From the NCBI GenBank assembly GCA_035653615.1, contig DASRBN010000016.1:1-60739 (forward strand): a DNA stretch of 60,739 nt, given 5' to 3'. Numbering within the stretch: position 1 is the stretch's first letter; each line of letters opens with the position of its first letter. Positions 1-6,852 of this stretch are shown here, one piece after another. The translations under genes and the position numbers were made by a program. The notes under the pieces were generated by a model. The model did not search any database and had not been told where the DNA came from. It saw only the letters and a list, made by a program, of their open reading frames with translations. Source of the stretch: Ktedonobacteraceae bacterium. Its GTDB lineage: Bacteria > Chloroflexota > Ktedonobacteria > Ktedonobacterales > Ktedonobacteraceae.

Positions 1-2
1 CG

Positions 3-473
3 CCGCAGGATCGGGTGGAGGAACCCAATGGCGTGAGGCCGGAGGAGACGGAGCCGCAACCGCCTAAGAGTCCTCAATCGCCAGATAGTCAACCCCCGGC
101 TGAGCATGTTCCGCCGCCTGCTGAACATCCGCAACCAGCAGAAAAGCAGCCGCCTGTTAATAGCAAAGGTGAGCCATATCCTACTGTTATTGATCCTCGA
201 ACATTCCAACCTATACCTTTTCCTGACGATTTAGTGAAAACAGAACCAGAAAATCGGGTGGACTGGGGTAGTGAGCAACGAGGGAACTTCATCAAGGAGT
301 GGATAGAACAGGGTTACCCTGATTATGGAAAAGAAGGGTGGAAAATGTTCGATATACATCATATTAAACCCAGGGAATGGGGAGGAACAAACGATTTCTG
401 GAATCTTGTACCCATAGATAGATTTTGGCATAATAGAGTGGTCACGCCCTGGTGGGACGCTTATAAACCTTGA
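3..473 (+). CDS. C-terminal part of an HNH-nuclease polymorphic toxin (5' truncated by window edge)
   Basis: The reading frame is open to the window edge, so this is probably the tail of a larger protein. A GTG at 15 could start a 152-residue product but has no convincing ribosome site. The first ~50 residues are a Pro/Glu/Gln-rich linker (repeated PPAEH-type units). The last ~70 residues carry an HNH-type nuclease signature: DIHHIKPREWGG, then an Asn-Leu-Val-Pro segment and a downstream His (FWHNR). Such modules sit at the C-terminus of secreted polymorphic toxins and cleave nucleic acid in a target cell. Two SUKH-family genes follow, the usual partners of HNH-type toxins. The delivery domain lies outside the window. 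Confidence 0.7.
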   Translation, partial: PQDRVEEPNGVRPEETEPQPPKSPQSPDSQPPAEHVPPPAEHPQPAEKQPPVNSKGEPYPTVIDPRTFQPIPFPDDLVKTEPENRVDWGSEQRGNFIKEWIEQGYPDYGKEGWKMFDIHHIKPREWGGTNDFWNLVPIDRFWHNRVVTPWWDAYKP

Positions 474-534
474 TTAGACAAGAGGAAATTCTTATAATTC
501 GTGCCAAGTATTTCACCAATGAAAGGAGAAAATA

Positions 535-1083
535 ATGACGCAAAAACCAGCGAGTGGATTGAAGGCACTTGCAGCTCTCCAATCGAGGCTTGACGCTGAA
601 TCTTATGTAGAGGTAATTCATGAAAATGGCCACTGCTGGAGAGCCTATTGCAAGCTCAATGCACCGGCAGTTCCTGAAGCAATTGAAGCAGTCAAGCAAC
701 AATTAAGCATGCCCTTGCCTTTTACATATGAGCAGTTTTTGTTGCATTATAATGGAGCCTTGCTCTATTATGATAATGAGTACGGACAATGGGGATTCGA
801 ACTGTATGGAACAGAGAATTTGCTCATTGCGAACGTAAACGCCCAAAAGCGATATGAAGATGAGTGGGCGCTATCCTACCTGGTGTTTGCTGAATCGTAT
901 GGTGATGCAGATTTACTTATCATTGATACAGCCCAAATGGTAAACGAAGGAAAGGACTGCCGGGTTATCGATGGTGATAGCGGTTATGCTCTTCAACAAT
1001 GGCGTGTTGCTGCTCGCAGCTTCAGCGACTGGATAGATCGACTGGTAGTGGCACAAGGAGCAAAATACTGGCGATGGCGTTAG
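535..1083 (+). CDS. SMI1/KNR4 (SUKH) family immunity-type protein
   Basis: This 182-residue cytosolic protein starts at ATG 535, preceded by AAGGAG at a good distance. The central part has the SUKH pattern: a helix before LPFTYEQFLLHYNGALLYY, then a strand-rich core and a C-terminal helix with a conserved-looking SFSDWIDRLV segment. SUKH proteins bind and neutralise nuclease toxins of contact-dependent or polymorphic systems. It lies 61 bp downstream of the HNH toxin tail on the same strand, as expected for a cognate immunity gene. The fold assignment is fairly safe; pairing with this toxin is inferred from position only. Confidence 0.75.
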   Translation: MTQKPASGLKALAALQSRLDAESYVEVIHENGHCWRAYCKLNAPAVPEAIEAVKQQLSMPLPFTYEQFLLHYNGALLYYDNEYGQWGFELYGTENLLIANVNAQKRYEDEWALSYLVFAESYGDADLLIIDTAQMVNEGKDCRVIDGDSGYALQQWRVAARSFSDWIDRLVVAQGAKYWRWR

Positions 1084-1263
1084 TTAGAGCAATGGGCTTT
1101 CTTGCAAGATGGCCTAAAAACAGCTTTTATGATAGAGCCTGCTCAATGCTAATAGTAGTCTGCTTCTGAACAGAAGGTTTCTTGCTTTACTCAAGAGGCA
1201 TTCTTTTGAAAATTTTGTACAGACATCTCAGAGTGAATGATGCAGAGTTGCAAAAGAGACATT

Positions 1264-1695
1264 ATGTGGCGTGAATATATCCAGACATTAGAACCAGGGG
1301 CAACGTTCTTCTCAGGTGCCACTCCATCAGAACTATCCACGCTCGAAGCAACGTTCGGTCTTGTCTTACCAGAAGAGCTGAGAAGTTTGCTGACCGAATC
1401 AAATGGGGTGCGAGGCACCTCTGGGTTGCGTTTGATATGGGCAGTCGAGGAGATGACGAAACGGAATATGGAGATGCGCACTGCCCCGTCATTTCGCGAC
1501 AACTTCCCTTTTGATCATCTGCTATTTTTTGCAGATGCTGGGAATGGAGATCAGTTTGCGTTGGGGATTATTCAGGGAGCGATCAAAAGACCCGCTATCT
1601 CTGTCTGGAATCACGAAGATGATAGCCGCACCTGGGTAGCCCCTACCCTGAAGCGATACCTGGAATGGTGGGTGAGTGGAAAATTGACCATTTGA
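1264..1695 (+). CDS. Second SMI1/KNR4 (SUKH) family immunity-type protein
   Basis: This is a 143-residue protein. I chose ATG 1264, preceded by AAGAGA, over ATG 1237 because the product then begins at the first conserved helix (MWREYIQTL). SUKH hallmarks are the segment GLVLPEELRSLLTESNGV near residues 35-55, the FADAGNGDQFAL loop and a C-terminal SRTWVAPTLKRYLEWW helix. It differs clearly from the neighbouring SUKH gene, so the pair is not a recent duplication. Arrays of divergent immunity genes behind one toxin are typical of polymorphic toxin loci, where orphan immunity genes protect against toxins of relatives. The gap of about 180 bp to the previous gene holds no obvious feature. Confidence 0.75.
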   Translation: MWREYIQTLEPGATFFSGATPSELSTLEATFGLVLPEELRSLLTESNGVRGTSGLRLIWAVEEMTKRNMEMRTAPSFRDNFPFDHLLFFADAGNGDQFALGIIQGAIKRPAISVWNHEDDSRTWVAPTLKRYLEWWVSGKLTI

Positions 1696-1853
1696 CCCAA
1701 GAGCTGATGGAGAGATTTTTACCATTCTAGTGGTTGCTTATGAATTCGTCTTCTCACGCAATTGGGATGAAACATCATTCACCTGGCCAGCAGGCGGCGC
1801 CTCGGTGCAGGGCAACCAGCTCTTCATAATAGCTCATATAAACGGACAACAGT

Positions 1854-1918
1854 AGGCCACCATCTCTACCATAGGCGGACTTTACGAGCTGCTGCGTCCT
1901 AAGTAGGGATGGTGGCCT
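1854..1918. terminator. Hairpin between convergent SUKH and AIM24 genes
   Basis: An 11-bp perfect inverted repeat (AGGCCACCATC at 1854-1864, complement at 1908-1918) encloses a 43-nt loop. It lies between two convergent genes, so it could act as a two-way terminator, although there is no long T-run on either side. Confidence 0.45.
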
Positions 1919-1964
1919 GTCCTTGTTCTGCCTGGACTTTCACCTTGTCGGATCAGAGCAGTTT

Positions 1965-2975
1965 CTACTGGTTAAACAACTGCCCCCACGTGCCGCCGAT
2001 GTTGCTGCTACCACCGGCCTGGGTCGCGCCCTCGGACTGAGGCGGATGGTACGTCATCGACTGGATACCGATGCGGCCAGGACCGGTGAAGCGATTGAGA
2101 ACGATGGATGCGCCCGCTACCAGTCCTCCAATCGCGCCCAGTAAACCACCGCCGCGCTGCGAGCCGGCAACCGTTGTCACGGTCATCTGTACGGATGGGT
2201 CTTTCCAGAGCCAGGCGCCCGGCTCAACATCCAGCGTTTCTCCCGGGGCCAGGTTCTTTTCGAAGACGTTGCCATAGCCATGCAGTAACACCATGCCCTC
2301 GCCACCCTGGCAGGTGAACTGATCAATAAACAGGCCTGTGCGACTGAAGAGAATATTGGCCGCTCCTTGCACGAAGGTGAAGCCGTAATCGACATTGCTG
2401 GTCGCTACCAGAAACTGATGCTCGCGCACCTCGACCATCTGACCCGGCTGCAGGCGCAGCGCTACGATCTGGCCGACAGAGTCACGCGAGAACGAAATGT
2501 TGCCGGGGCCCTGAGCCTCTGTAATGAAGATTTGCAAGCCTGCAAAGAAACGCTTGGCAGCACCACGTATGGATTTGAACCCGATCTGCACGCCTGGATG
2601 CTTCCAGAGCAGGATGTGATGCTCGAAGTAGACGGTGAGTTGATTTCCAAGCATAATATCTACAACCGGCACCAGTTCGCCATCGATGCTGATGGTCATA
2701 TCAGCGATCTTCAGCGGGCTTTTAGGATTATGCAGTTCAGCCTTGGGTACGGCGTTGCCGAAAATGCTGTTCTCGTACTGTTCATACTGGTTCGGCGGCG
2801 TATAGACACCCTGCGGCGGCACTCCGCCACCGTACTGGCTTTGTGGCGGCGGTGGCGCTCCATATGGATTTTGTGGTGGCGGCGGCGGAGTCTGGCCGAT
2901 TGGCATTTGCCTGCCACAAGTGCCACAGAATTTTACGCCGTCAGCTACCTGACTCCCACAATAGGGACAATTCAT
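1965..2975 (-). CDS. AIM24/TIGR00266-family protein with N-terminal zinc ribbon
   Basis: A 336-residue protein starting at ATG 2975 behind GAGGAGGT. Residues 1-22 form a zinc ribbon with two CX2C pairs (CPYCGS and CGTCGR). A Pro/Tyr/Gly-rich linker runs to about residue 65. The rest is an all-beta AIM24-like domain (old DUF124), with LLHGYGNVFEKNLAPGE and a glycine-rich GLLGAIGGLVAGAS stretch near residue 280. Bacterial members have no settled biochemical role; the mitochondrial namesake helps build inner-membrane complexes. The gene is monocistronic and convergent with the SUKH genes. Confidence 0.8.
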   Translation of the reverse strand: MNCPYCGSQVADGVKFCGTCGRQMPIGQTPPPPPQNPYGAPPPPQSQYGGGVPPQGVYTPPNQYEQYENSIFGNAVPKAELHNPKSPLKIADMTISIDGELVPVVDIMLGNQLTVYFEHHILLWKHPGVQIGFKSIRGAAKRFFAGLQIFITEAQGPGNISFSRDSVGQIVALRLQPGQMVEVREHQFLVATSNVDYGFTFVQGAANILFSRTGLFIDQFTCQGGEGMVLLHGYGNVFEKNLAPGETLDVEPGAWLWKDPSVQMTVTTVAGSQRGGGLLGAIGGLVAGASIVLNRFTGPGRIGIQSMTYHPPQSEGATQAGGSSNIGGTWGQLFNQ

Positions 2976-3160
2976 AACGTTGACCTCCTCTTTTAATCTG
3001 GCTCCGGTTGAAGGACCAGGGTGCAGGTTTGCGAGTGTACGCGGTTAAAGTTTGCAGGTTTACCTGAAGTTCAGTATACCCTGCAAGATAATATCACACC
3101 CGGACAAGGAAGCATAGCATAGCTGATCCCTAATTTTACTTACCGAAAAGAACGGGGTGT

Positions 3161-3206
3161 GAAGCCAGGGCGTTATCTTGCGCACCCTTGCGATTGTCCT
3201 GGCTTC
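3161..3206 (-). terminator. Candidate terminator hairpin after the HTH gene
   Basis: A 9-bp perfect inverted repeat (GAAGCCAGG 3161-3169 with CCTGGCTTC 3198-3206) sits just beyond the stop codon of the minus-strand HTH gene. The loop is 28 nt and no clear U-tract follows, so termination is only likely. Confidence 0.4.
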
Positions 3207-3213
3207 TACTCAC

Positions 3214-3708
3214 TCAATCTGTTCCCTGCTTTGCTCTCTGTTGCCCCTCCTCAATTAAACTAACCAGGTATTGCAGCTTCTTAATAGTATGCTGCGCGTT
3301 GCGTTTATTGCGTTCGTAGCCATCAGGGGCGAGTTGCTGGAACCAGGTTCGAATATCATCTTCCGAGATGTCGTACCATTTGGCATCGGCCTGCAGGCGC
3401 AGGTAGACACGCATCTGTGGGTCCTGCTTTTTGCGCGCCGGGCCTTTAGCTTCTCCGCCTTCAGCTGTAGCGCTTTCGCTTTCGTCCGCGGCCACAGCTG
3501 CGGCCAGTTCGGCAGCAGGATGCAGTTCATTATAGAGTTCTTCGACGTCGGAGGAACGGAAGAACATATCGCGCCCCACGCCTTTATAGGGTCGAATGCG
3601 TCCGTCGCGCGCCCACTGCTCGAGCGTTATGCGGTCAATTCCCAGGCGCCGGGCGGCTTCTCCGGCATCAATAAAGGCGAAACGTCCGCCTCCAGGTTTA
3701 TTTATCAT
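3214..3708 (-). CDS. Excisionase/MerR-type helix-turn-helix protein
   Basis: A 164-residue protein starting at ATG 3708 behind GAGGAG. Residues 10-60 are a winged HTH of the excisionase/MerR kind: FIDAGEAARRLGIDRITLEQ, then WARDGRIRPYKGVGRDMFFR and SDVEEL. An Ala/Glu-rich linker (about residues 65-95) leads to a C-terminal helical domain (KWYDISEDDIRTWFQQL). That domain is not one I recognise. A DNA-binding regulator or nucleoid-associated role is likely, but no phage or integrase gene is nearby to support a true excisionase. Direct repeats at 3735-3843 lie right upstream of its start. Confidence 0.65.
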   Translation of the reverse strand: MINKPGGGRFAFIDAGEAARRLGIDRITLEQWARDGRIRPYKGVGRDMFFRSSDVEELYNELHPAAELAAAVAADESESATAEGGEAKGPARKKQDPQMRVYLRLQADAKWYDISEDDIRTWFQQLAPDGYERNKRNAQHTIKKLQYLVSLIEEGQQRAKQGTD

Positions 3709-3734
3709 CTATCACTCCTCTATCTCTAGTAGCT

Positions 3735-3843
3735 CTCTATCCTTTGGGGCCGAGCATGAGTTTTCACAGACATTGTCAGAAAGACCTCTTCCAACCCTAA
3801 GCCAGTTCTCTATCCTTTGGGGCCGAGCATGAGTTTTCACAGA
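3735..3843. repeat. Two identical 36-bp direct repeats
   Basis: The 36-bp unit at 3735-3770 recurs without change at 3808-3843, a 73-bp period. It contains CCTTTGGGGCCGAGCATGAG. A diverged relative (ATCATGGGTTTTCACA) occurs near 22852, next to a family-B repeat as here, so the unit seems to be part of that composite element. Confidence 0.8.
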
Positions 3844-3904
3844 GTAGTCCGGCAAGGGACGCGAGGCCGATACATCGGCGGTGGGCGCGATCAATCGGCC
3901 CCTA
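3844..3904. repeat. Family-B palindromic intergenic repeat overlapping the rsmD stop
   Basis: Contains GACGCGAGGCCGAT and its inverted counterpart GATCAATCGGCCCC. Related copies lie at 16827-17023, 22796-23053 and 25106-25171. On the minus strand the element reads TAGGGGCCGATTGATCG, and its first three bases are the stop codon of rsmD. Confidence 0.75.
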
Positions 3905-4462
3905 CGCCCTCTCGAAAAACAGCAAGAGGGTGCTGCCATATTTGCGTTCGTCGGTCAATTGCAGGCGTGTGAGAGGCACTGCCGCGACTCCGGCTCGCTC
4001 CTTCGGATGAATCTGGACGATGACCAGCCCCGCTTCCGCTACCAGCGGGGAAGTATCTAATAGACTCAAGGCGCGTGCCGCCATTTCGTGGTACTGTGGT
4101 GGCGCCACATAGATAATATCGTACTGGCGCTTTTCGTCCTGGCACGATTGCAAAAACTTGAAGGCATCGGCATGAATGGTCTCGGCGCGGTCCGCGAGAC
4201 CTGTAATTTTCAGATTCTCGCGCACCAGCTTCAGTACGCTATGGCTCATTTCAATGAACGTCGCGCTGGCTGCTCCCCGGCTCAACGCCTCAATACCGAC
4301 GCTACCTGTGCCCGCGAAAAGGTCCAGGAAGCGAGCATCTTCGACACGAGTCGAGAGAATATCGAAAAGCGCCGTCTTCACGCGGTCAATGATGGGACGA
4401 GTACCTGCTGTTTTGGGTGCTTTAAGCTTGCGGCCCTTGGCTTCACCGGTCACTACGCGCAT
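3902..4462 (-). CDS. rsmD: 16S rRNA (guanine966-N2)-methyltransferase RsmD
   Basis: A Rossmann-fold SAM-dependent methyltransferase that modifies G966 of 16S rRNA during 30S assembly. It opens with RVVTGEAKGRKLKAP, the usual RsmD start, followed by RPIIDRVKTALFDIL and the SAM-binding FLDLFAGTGSVGIEALSRGA. I place the start at ATG 4462 (186 residues), the last Met before the conserved start; the open frame reaches 4489. It overlaps the upstream gene by 20 bp, suggesting coupling. Motif IV reads VAPPQYH where most RsmD proteins have DPPY. The stop codon TAG lies in a family-B repeat. Confidence 0.88.
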   Translation of the reverse strand: MRVVTGEAKGRKLKAPKTAGTRPIIDRVKTALFDILSTRVEDARFLDLFAGTGSVGIEALSRGAASATFIEMSHSVLKLVRENLKITGLADRAETIHADAFKFLQSCQDEKRQYDIIYVAPPQYHEMAARALSLLDTSPLVAEAGLVIVQIHPKERAGVAAVPLTRLQLTDERKYGSTLLLFFERA

Positions 4463-5780
4463 AGGGTTCCTCCTCATCGATGAGATCAAGTACCGCCTCC
4501 ACCTCGTCTACGAAGTAATCTTCTTTGGCCCAGGAAATGAGAGCCTCGACCTGGTCGGCCTTCAATTTTTTCACGGTTGTGGTGCCCCAGGCCGCCTGGA
4601 TCAAACGTGTTAATTGTTCGTTGTCGATTTGCGAGTCCAGGACGTTGTGCAGCACGGCCAGGCGCCCGGCATTAGCGGCAGAAGCTCCTCGCACTTCCTT
4701 CAACTCATCCAGTTTGATGCGCGCTCCGGCCAGTCTCTGCTCCTTATCGTCCTCCTCATCTGCCTCCGCGAGGGCCAGCTCATCCATCTCCTCCTCATCT
4801 GCCTCCTCGTCAAATTTATATTTTCGTGCTTCATCGCGCACCATGTGAATAGGAATAACAGGCGCCTTCGCAGTAGGAGCGGCGCTTGCTCCGCCCTGTC
4901 GCGCGTTTACCTCACCCTGATGCGTGCCTGTTCCGCCCTGTCGCGTGCTTGCCTCACTCTGTCGCGTACTTACCTCACTCTGATGGATGCTTGCTCCACT
5001 CTGTCGTGCGTTTGCCTCACCCTGGTGCGTACTTGCCCCGCCCGATGCCTGCCCCACTCTCGCGCTCCCTTGCGTAGGCGGAACAGGTCGGAGAGAGGTC
5101 GCGTGCGCCGGAGCACCTGGATTTGAGGATTTCTCTGAGGGTCTGTTCGGGCCGGGCGCCGGAGGTTTTTGATCGGAAGCCTGCTGCTCAACCAGTGGCT
5201 GTAGCTGTCGCAGTACTTCGCGATAATTCAGGCCATTGAGCGACTTCACATTCAGCAAATCCATTGCCTGTTTGGGTGTCAGTCCCCATGTTTCGCGTAT
5301 GAATTGCATGAATTGTCCCAGCTTCATATTGCCATTGGCGTCTCCAGAAATGCCGGGTGTGACGGGCATATTGGCGCCTATCGTTTGTCGTGTTGGCGGA
5401 ACCGCCGGCTGAGCGGGAGAAGCTGCCGGAGAAACCGGCTGGGATTCTGCCGGCATTGTTGTGTTCTGTGAGCGTCCTGCCGGAGAAACCGGTGAGCTTA
5501 TCGTGCTGCTCGCTGGCAGGGTGTGCGGGGCAGGTTCAGATAAGCGAGCATTGCGCTGCAGCATCTGCGATACGCGATTTTCAACGTGTCTTGTGAGCTG
5601 CTCCATACCGGACTCGGCCTCGCGAATCAGTTGCTCGCGCATTTCCGCGCTGGCTCCCACAGGTACAGGTATACCCATTTCAATGCTGTGCGTGCGCCCG
5701 CCGGTCGAGAATTGGGTCGTGTAGCGCAGCCAGATGTAGGGACTGCCATCTGCTCCCGTTGCTTTATCCTTATAATCCAT
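4443..5780 (-). CDS. Unrecognised protein with heptapeptide-repeat linker
   Basis: The product has 445 residues from ATG 5780, which follows AGGTGAGG; the frame is open further upstream to 6053 but without a comparable ribosome site. The N-terminus (residues 1-70) is a compact domain with YIWLRYTTQFSTGGRTHSIE. A Pro/Ser-rich stretch and a helical segment (LGQFMQFIRETWGLTPKQAM, about residues 150-195) follow. About residues 245-300 hold heptad units of the type G-G/E-A-S-T-H/R-Q. An acidic run (DEEADEEEMDELAL) and a C-terminal helical domain resembling the earlier one (LTRLIQAAWGTTTVKKLKAD) end it. I do not recognise a family. The paired short helical modules could be protein-binding. It is probably co-transcribed with rsmD. 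Confidence 0.6.
   Translation of the reverse strand: MDYKDKATGADGSPYIWLRYTTQFSTGGRTHSIEMGIPVPVGASAEMREQLIREAESGMEQLTRHVENRVSQMLQRNARLSEPAPHTLPASSTISSPVSPAGRSQNTTMPAESQPVSPAASPAQPAVPPTRQTIGANMPVTPGISGDANGNMKLGQFMQFIRETWGLTPKQAMDLLNVKSLNGLNYREVLRQLQPLVEQQASDQKPPAPGPNRPSEKSSNPGAPAHATSLRPVPPTQGSARVGQASGGASTHQGEANARQSGASIHQSEVSTRQSEASTRQGGTGTHQGEVNARQGGASAAPTAKAPVIPIHMVRDEARKYKFDEEADEEEMDELALAEADEEDDKEQRLAGARIKLDELKEVRGASAANAGRLAVLHNVLDSQIDNEQLTRLIQAAWGTTTVKKLKADQVEALISWAKEDYFVDEVEAVLDLIDEEEPYARSDR
4881..5040 (-). repeat. In-frame 21-bp tandem repeats
   Basis: About seven degenerate 21-bp units encode heptapeptides such as GGASTHQ, GEANARQ, SGASIHQ, SEVSTRQ, SEASTRQ, GGTGTHQ and GEVNARQ. The period is kept in frame and the units differ mainly at the 1st, 2nd and 6th residues. 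Confidence 0.85.
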
Positions 5781-6147
5781 AATCCTCACCTGCCTTTGTC
5801 TTTTTATCACCATGTCTATAGTTGTAACATTGGTACGTAACATTATATCAAATGTACTAACTTTCGTCGCCCCCTTTCGGTGATGCGAGATTGCAGGCCG
5901 AATCTGAACGCGTCGCGGGTAATGGGGATTGAACCACCTCAAAGAATTTTCACGGGGCTTGCCAAATGCCGTGTTGTAGTGTATGTTACGTTGTGAGAAT
6001 CGTGGTAGGATTAGCCGTACTCTCATCAGGAATACCGGTGAAGCCGCAAGCACTTTTTCGCTGAGATAGTATCGCCTTGTACATCTGTCATATTAATGAA
6101 TGAGAGAAGAAAGCTCTCGAGCCTGAGAAAGTTGAGACGCGAGACGC
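5781..6147. other. Divergent intergenic region, no gene seen
   Basis: This 367-bp stretch separates the minus-strand repeat protein from the plus-strand membrane protein. It must hold both promoters, but I see no convincing -35/-10 pair and no strong palindrome. Confidence 0.5.
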
Positions 6148-6825
6148 ATGATCAGTAGCCCATCACCAACTTCACAACCGCAACCACAACTTCCAGAACA
6201 AAAAACACAAGAAGAGAAGAAAGACCCTTATAGGCGGCCACGGGCAGGACAATCGCCCGCCGCCGTCTTTGTAAAGAATCTCCTGCGCCCCATTTTTAAG
6301 GGCCTGTACTATGTATTCCATGCCATGGGCCGCCATAAACTGGTGACGCTGGTAATGTTGCTCCTGTTACTAGGCAGCGCTATCGGGGCTAACTTCGCAG
6401 TGACGAGAGAATGGCCTTTCGGCATTGGCAATGACCCTTTCAATTTTCACGTCCGTGGTGGTGGCAATGGCGGCGGCGACCAGGTGAAAAACTGGATGTA
6501 TGCCCTGCGCGATGGCAATCTTGCCGCCCTGGAATTACTTGATAAAGATATGCCACAGCCGCCAAGCGCCCAGCAATTGCAACAATACATCAGCCAGTAC
6601 AGCCAGGCGCAGGGACACCTGAGCTGGAAAGCGATCAACGTTGAAGGCGTGGCCCAGCAAACAGACACAAGCGTGGATAGTTTCGTCGAGGTAGACCTCT
6701 CGGCCAATGGGCCTGGTGGTCCTGTCGGTGGCTACATGATCTGGCATTTCGTCACAGTACAGGGGCAAACGGGAGAAGTTCTTTTTAGCGTCACCCTGAT
6801 AGATTTCCGGCCATCTCTGCAATAG
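6148..6825 (+). CDS. Single-pass membrane protein of unknown function
   Basis: A 225-residue protein. Residues 1-60 are cytosolic and Pro/Gln/basic-rich. One transmembrane segment (LVTLVMLLLLLGSAIGANFA, about residues 65-85) is followed by a Gly/Asn-rich spacer (HVRGGGNGGGD). The last ~110 residues start WMYALRDGNLAALELLDKDM and end in alternating strands. That layout suggests an extracytoplasmic NTF2-like or cystatin-like alpha+beta domain; this is a guess from secondary-structure pattern. The FtsH-like protease gene starts 27 bp downstream, so the two are probably one operon and this protein may be a partner or substrate adaptor of that protease. Confidence 0.6.
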   Translation: MISSPSPTSQPQPQLPEQKTQEEKKDPYRRPRAGQSPAAVFVKNLLRPIFKGLYYVFHAMGRHKLVTLVMLLLLLGSAIGANFAVTREWPFGIGNDPFNFHVRGGGNGGGDQVKNWMYALRDGNLAALELLDKDMPQPPSAQQLQQYISQYSQAQGHLSWKAINVEGVAQQTDTSVDSFVEVDLSANGPGGPVGGYMIWHFVTVQGQTGEVLFSVTLIDFRPSLQ

Positions 6826-6852
6826 GTCCTGTAGCGAAAGGGATAGACTGTT

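Noticed and set aside
2367-2996. Plus-strand 209-codon frame opposite the AIM24 gene
   Set aside because: The minus-strand frame has a zinc ribbon, an AIM24 core and a strong ribosome site; the plus-strand frame has none.
3735-3843. Short direct repeats as a CRISPR-like pair
   Set aside because: Only two copies, and a diverged relative is embedded in a family-B element elsewhere.
4881-5040. Tandem repeats that might be a CRISPR array
   Set aside because: The period is 21 bp without spacers, and the units keep one reading frame of a protein; no cas genes are near.
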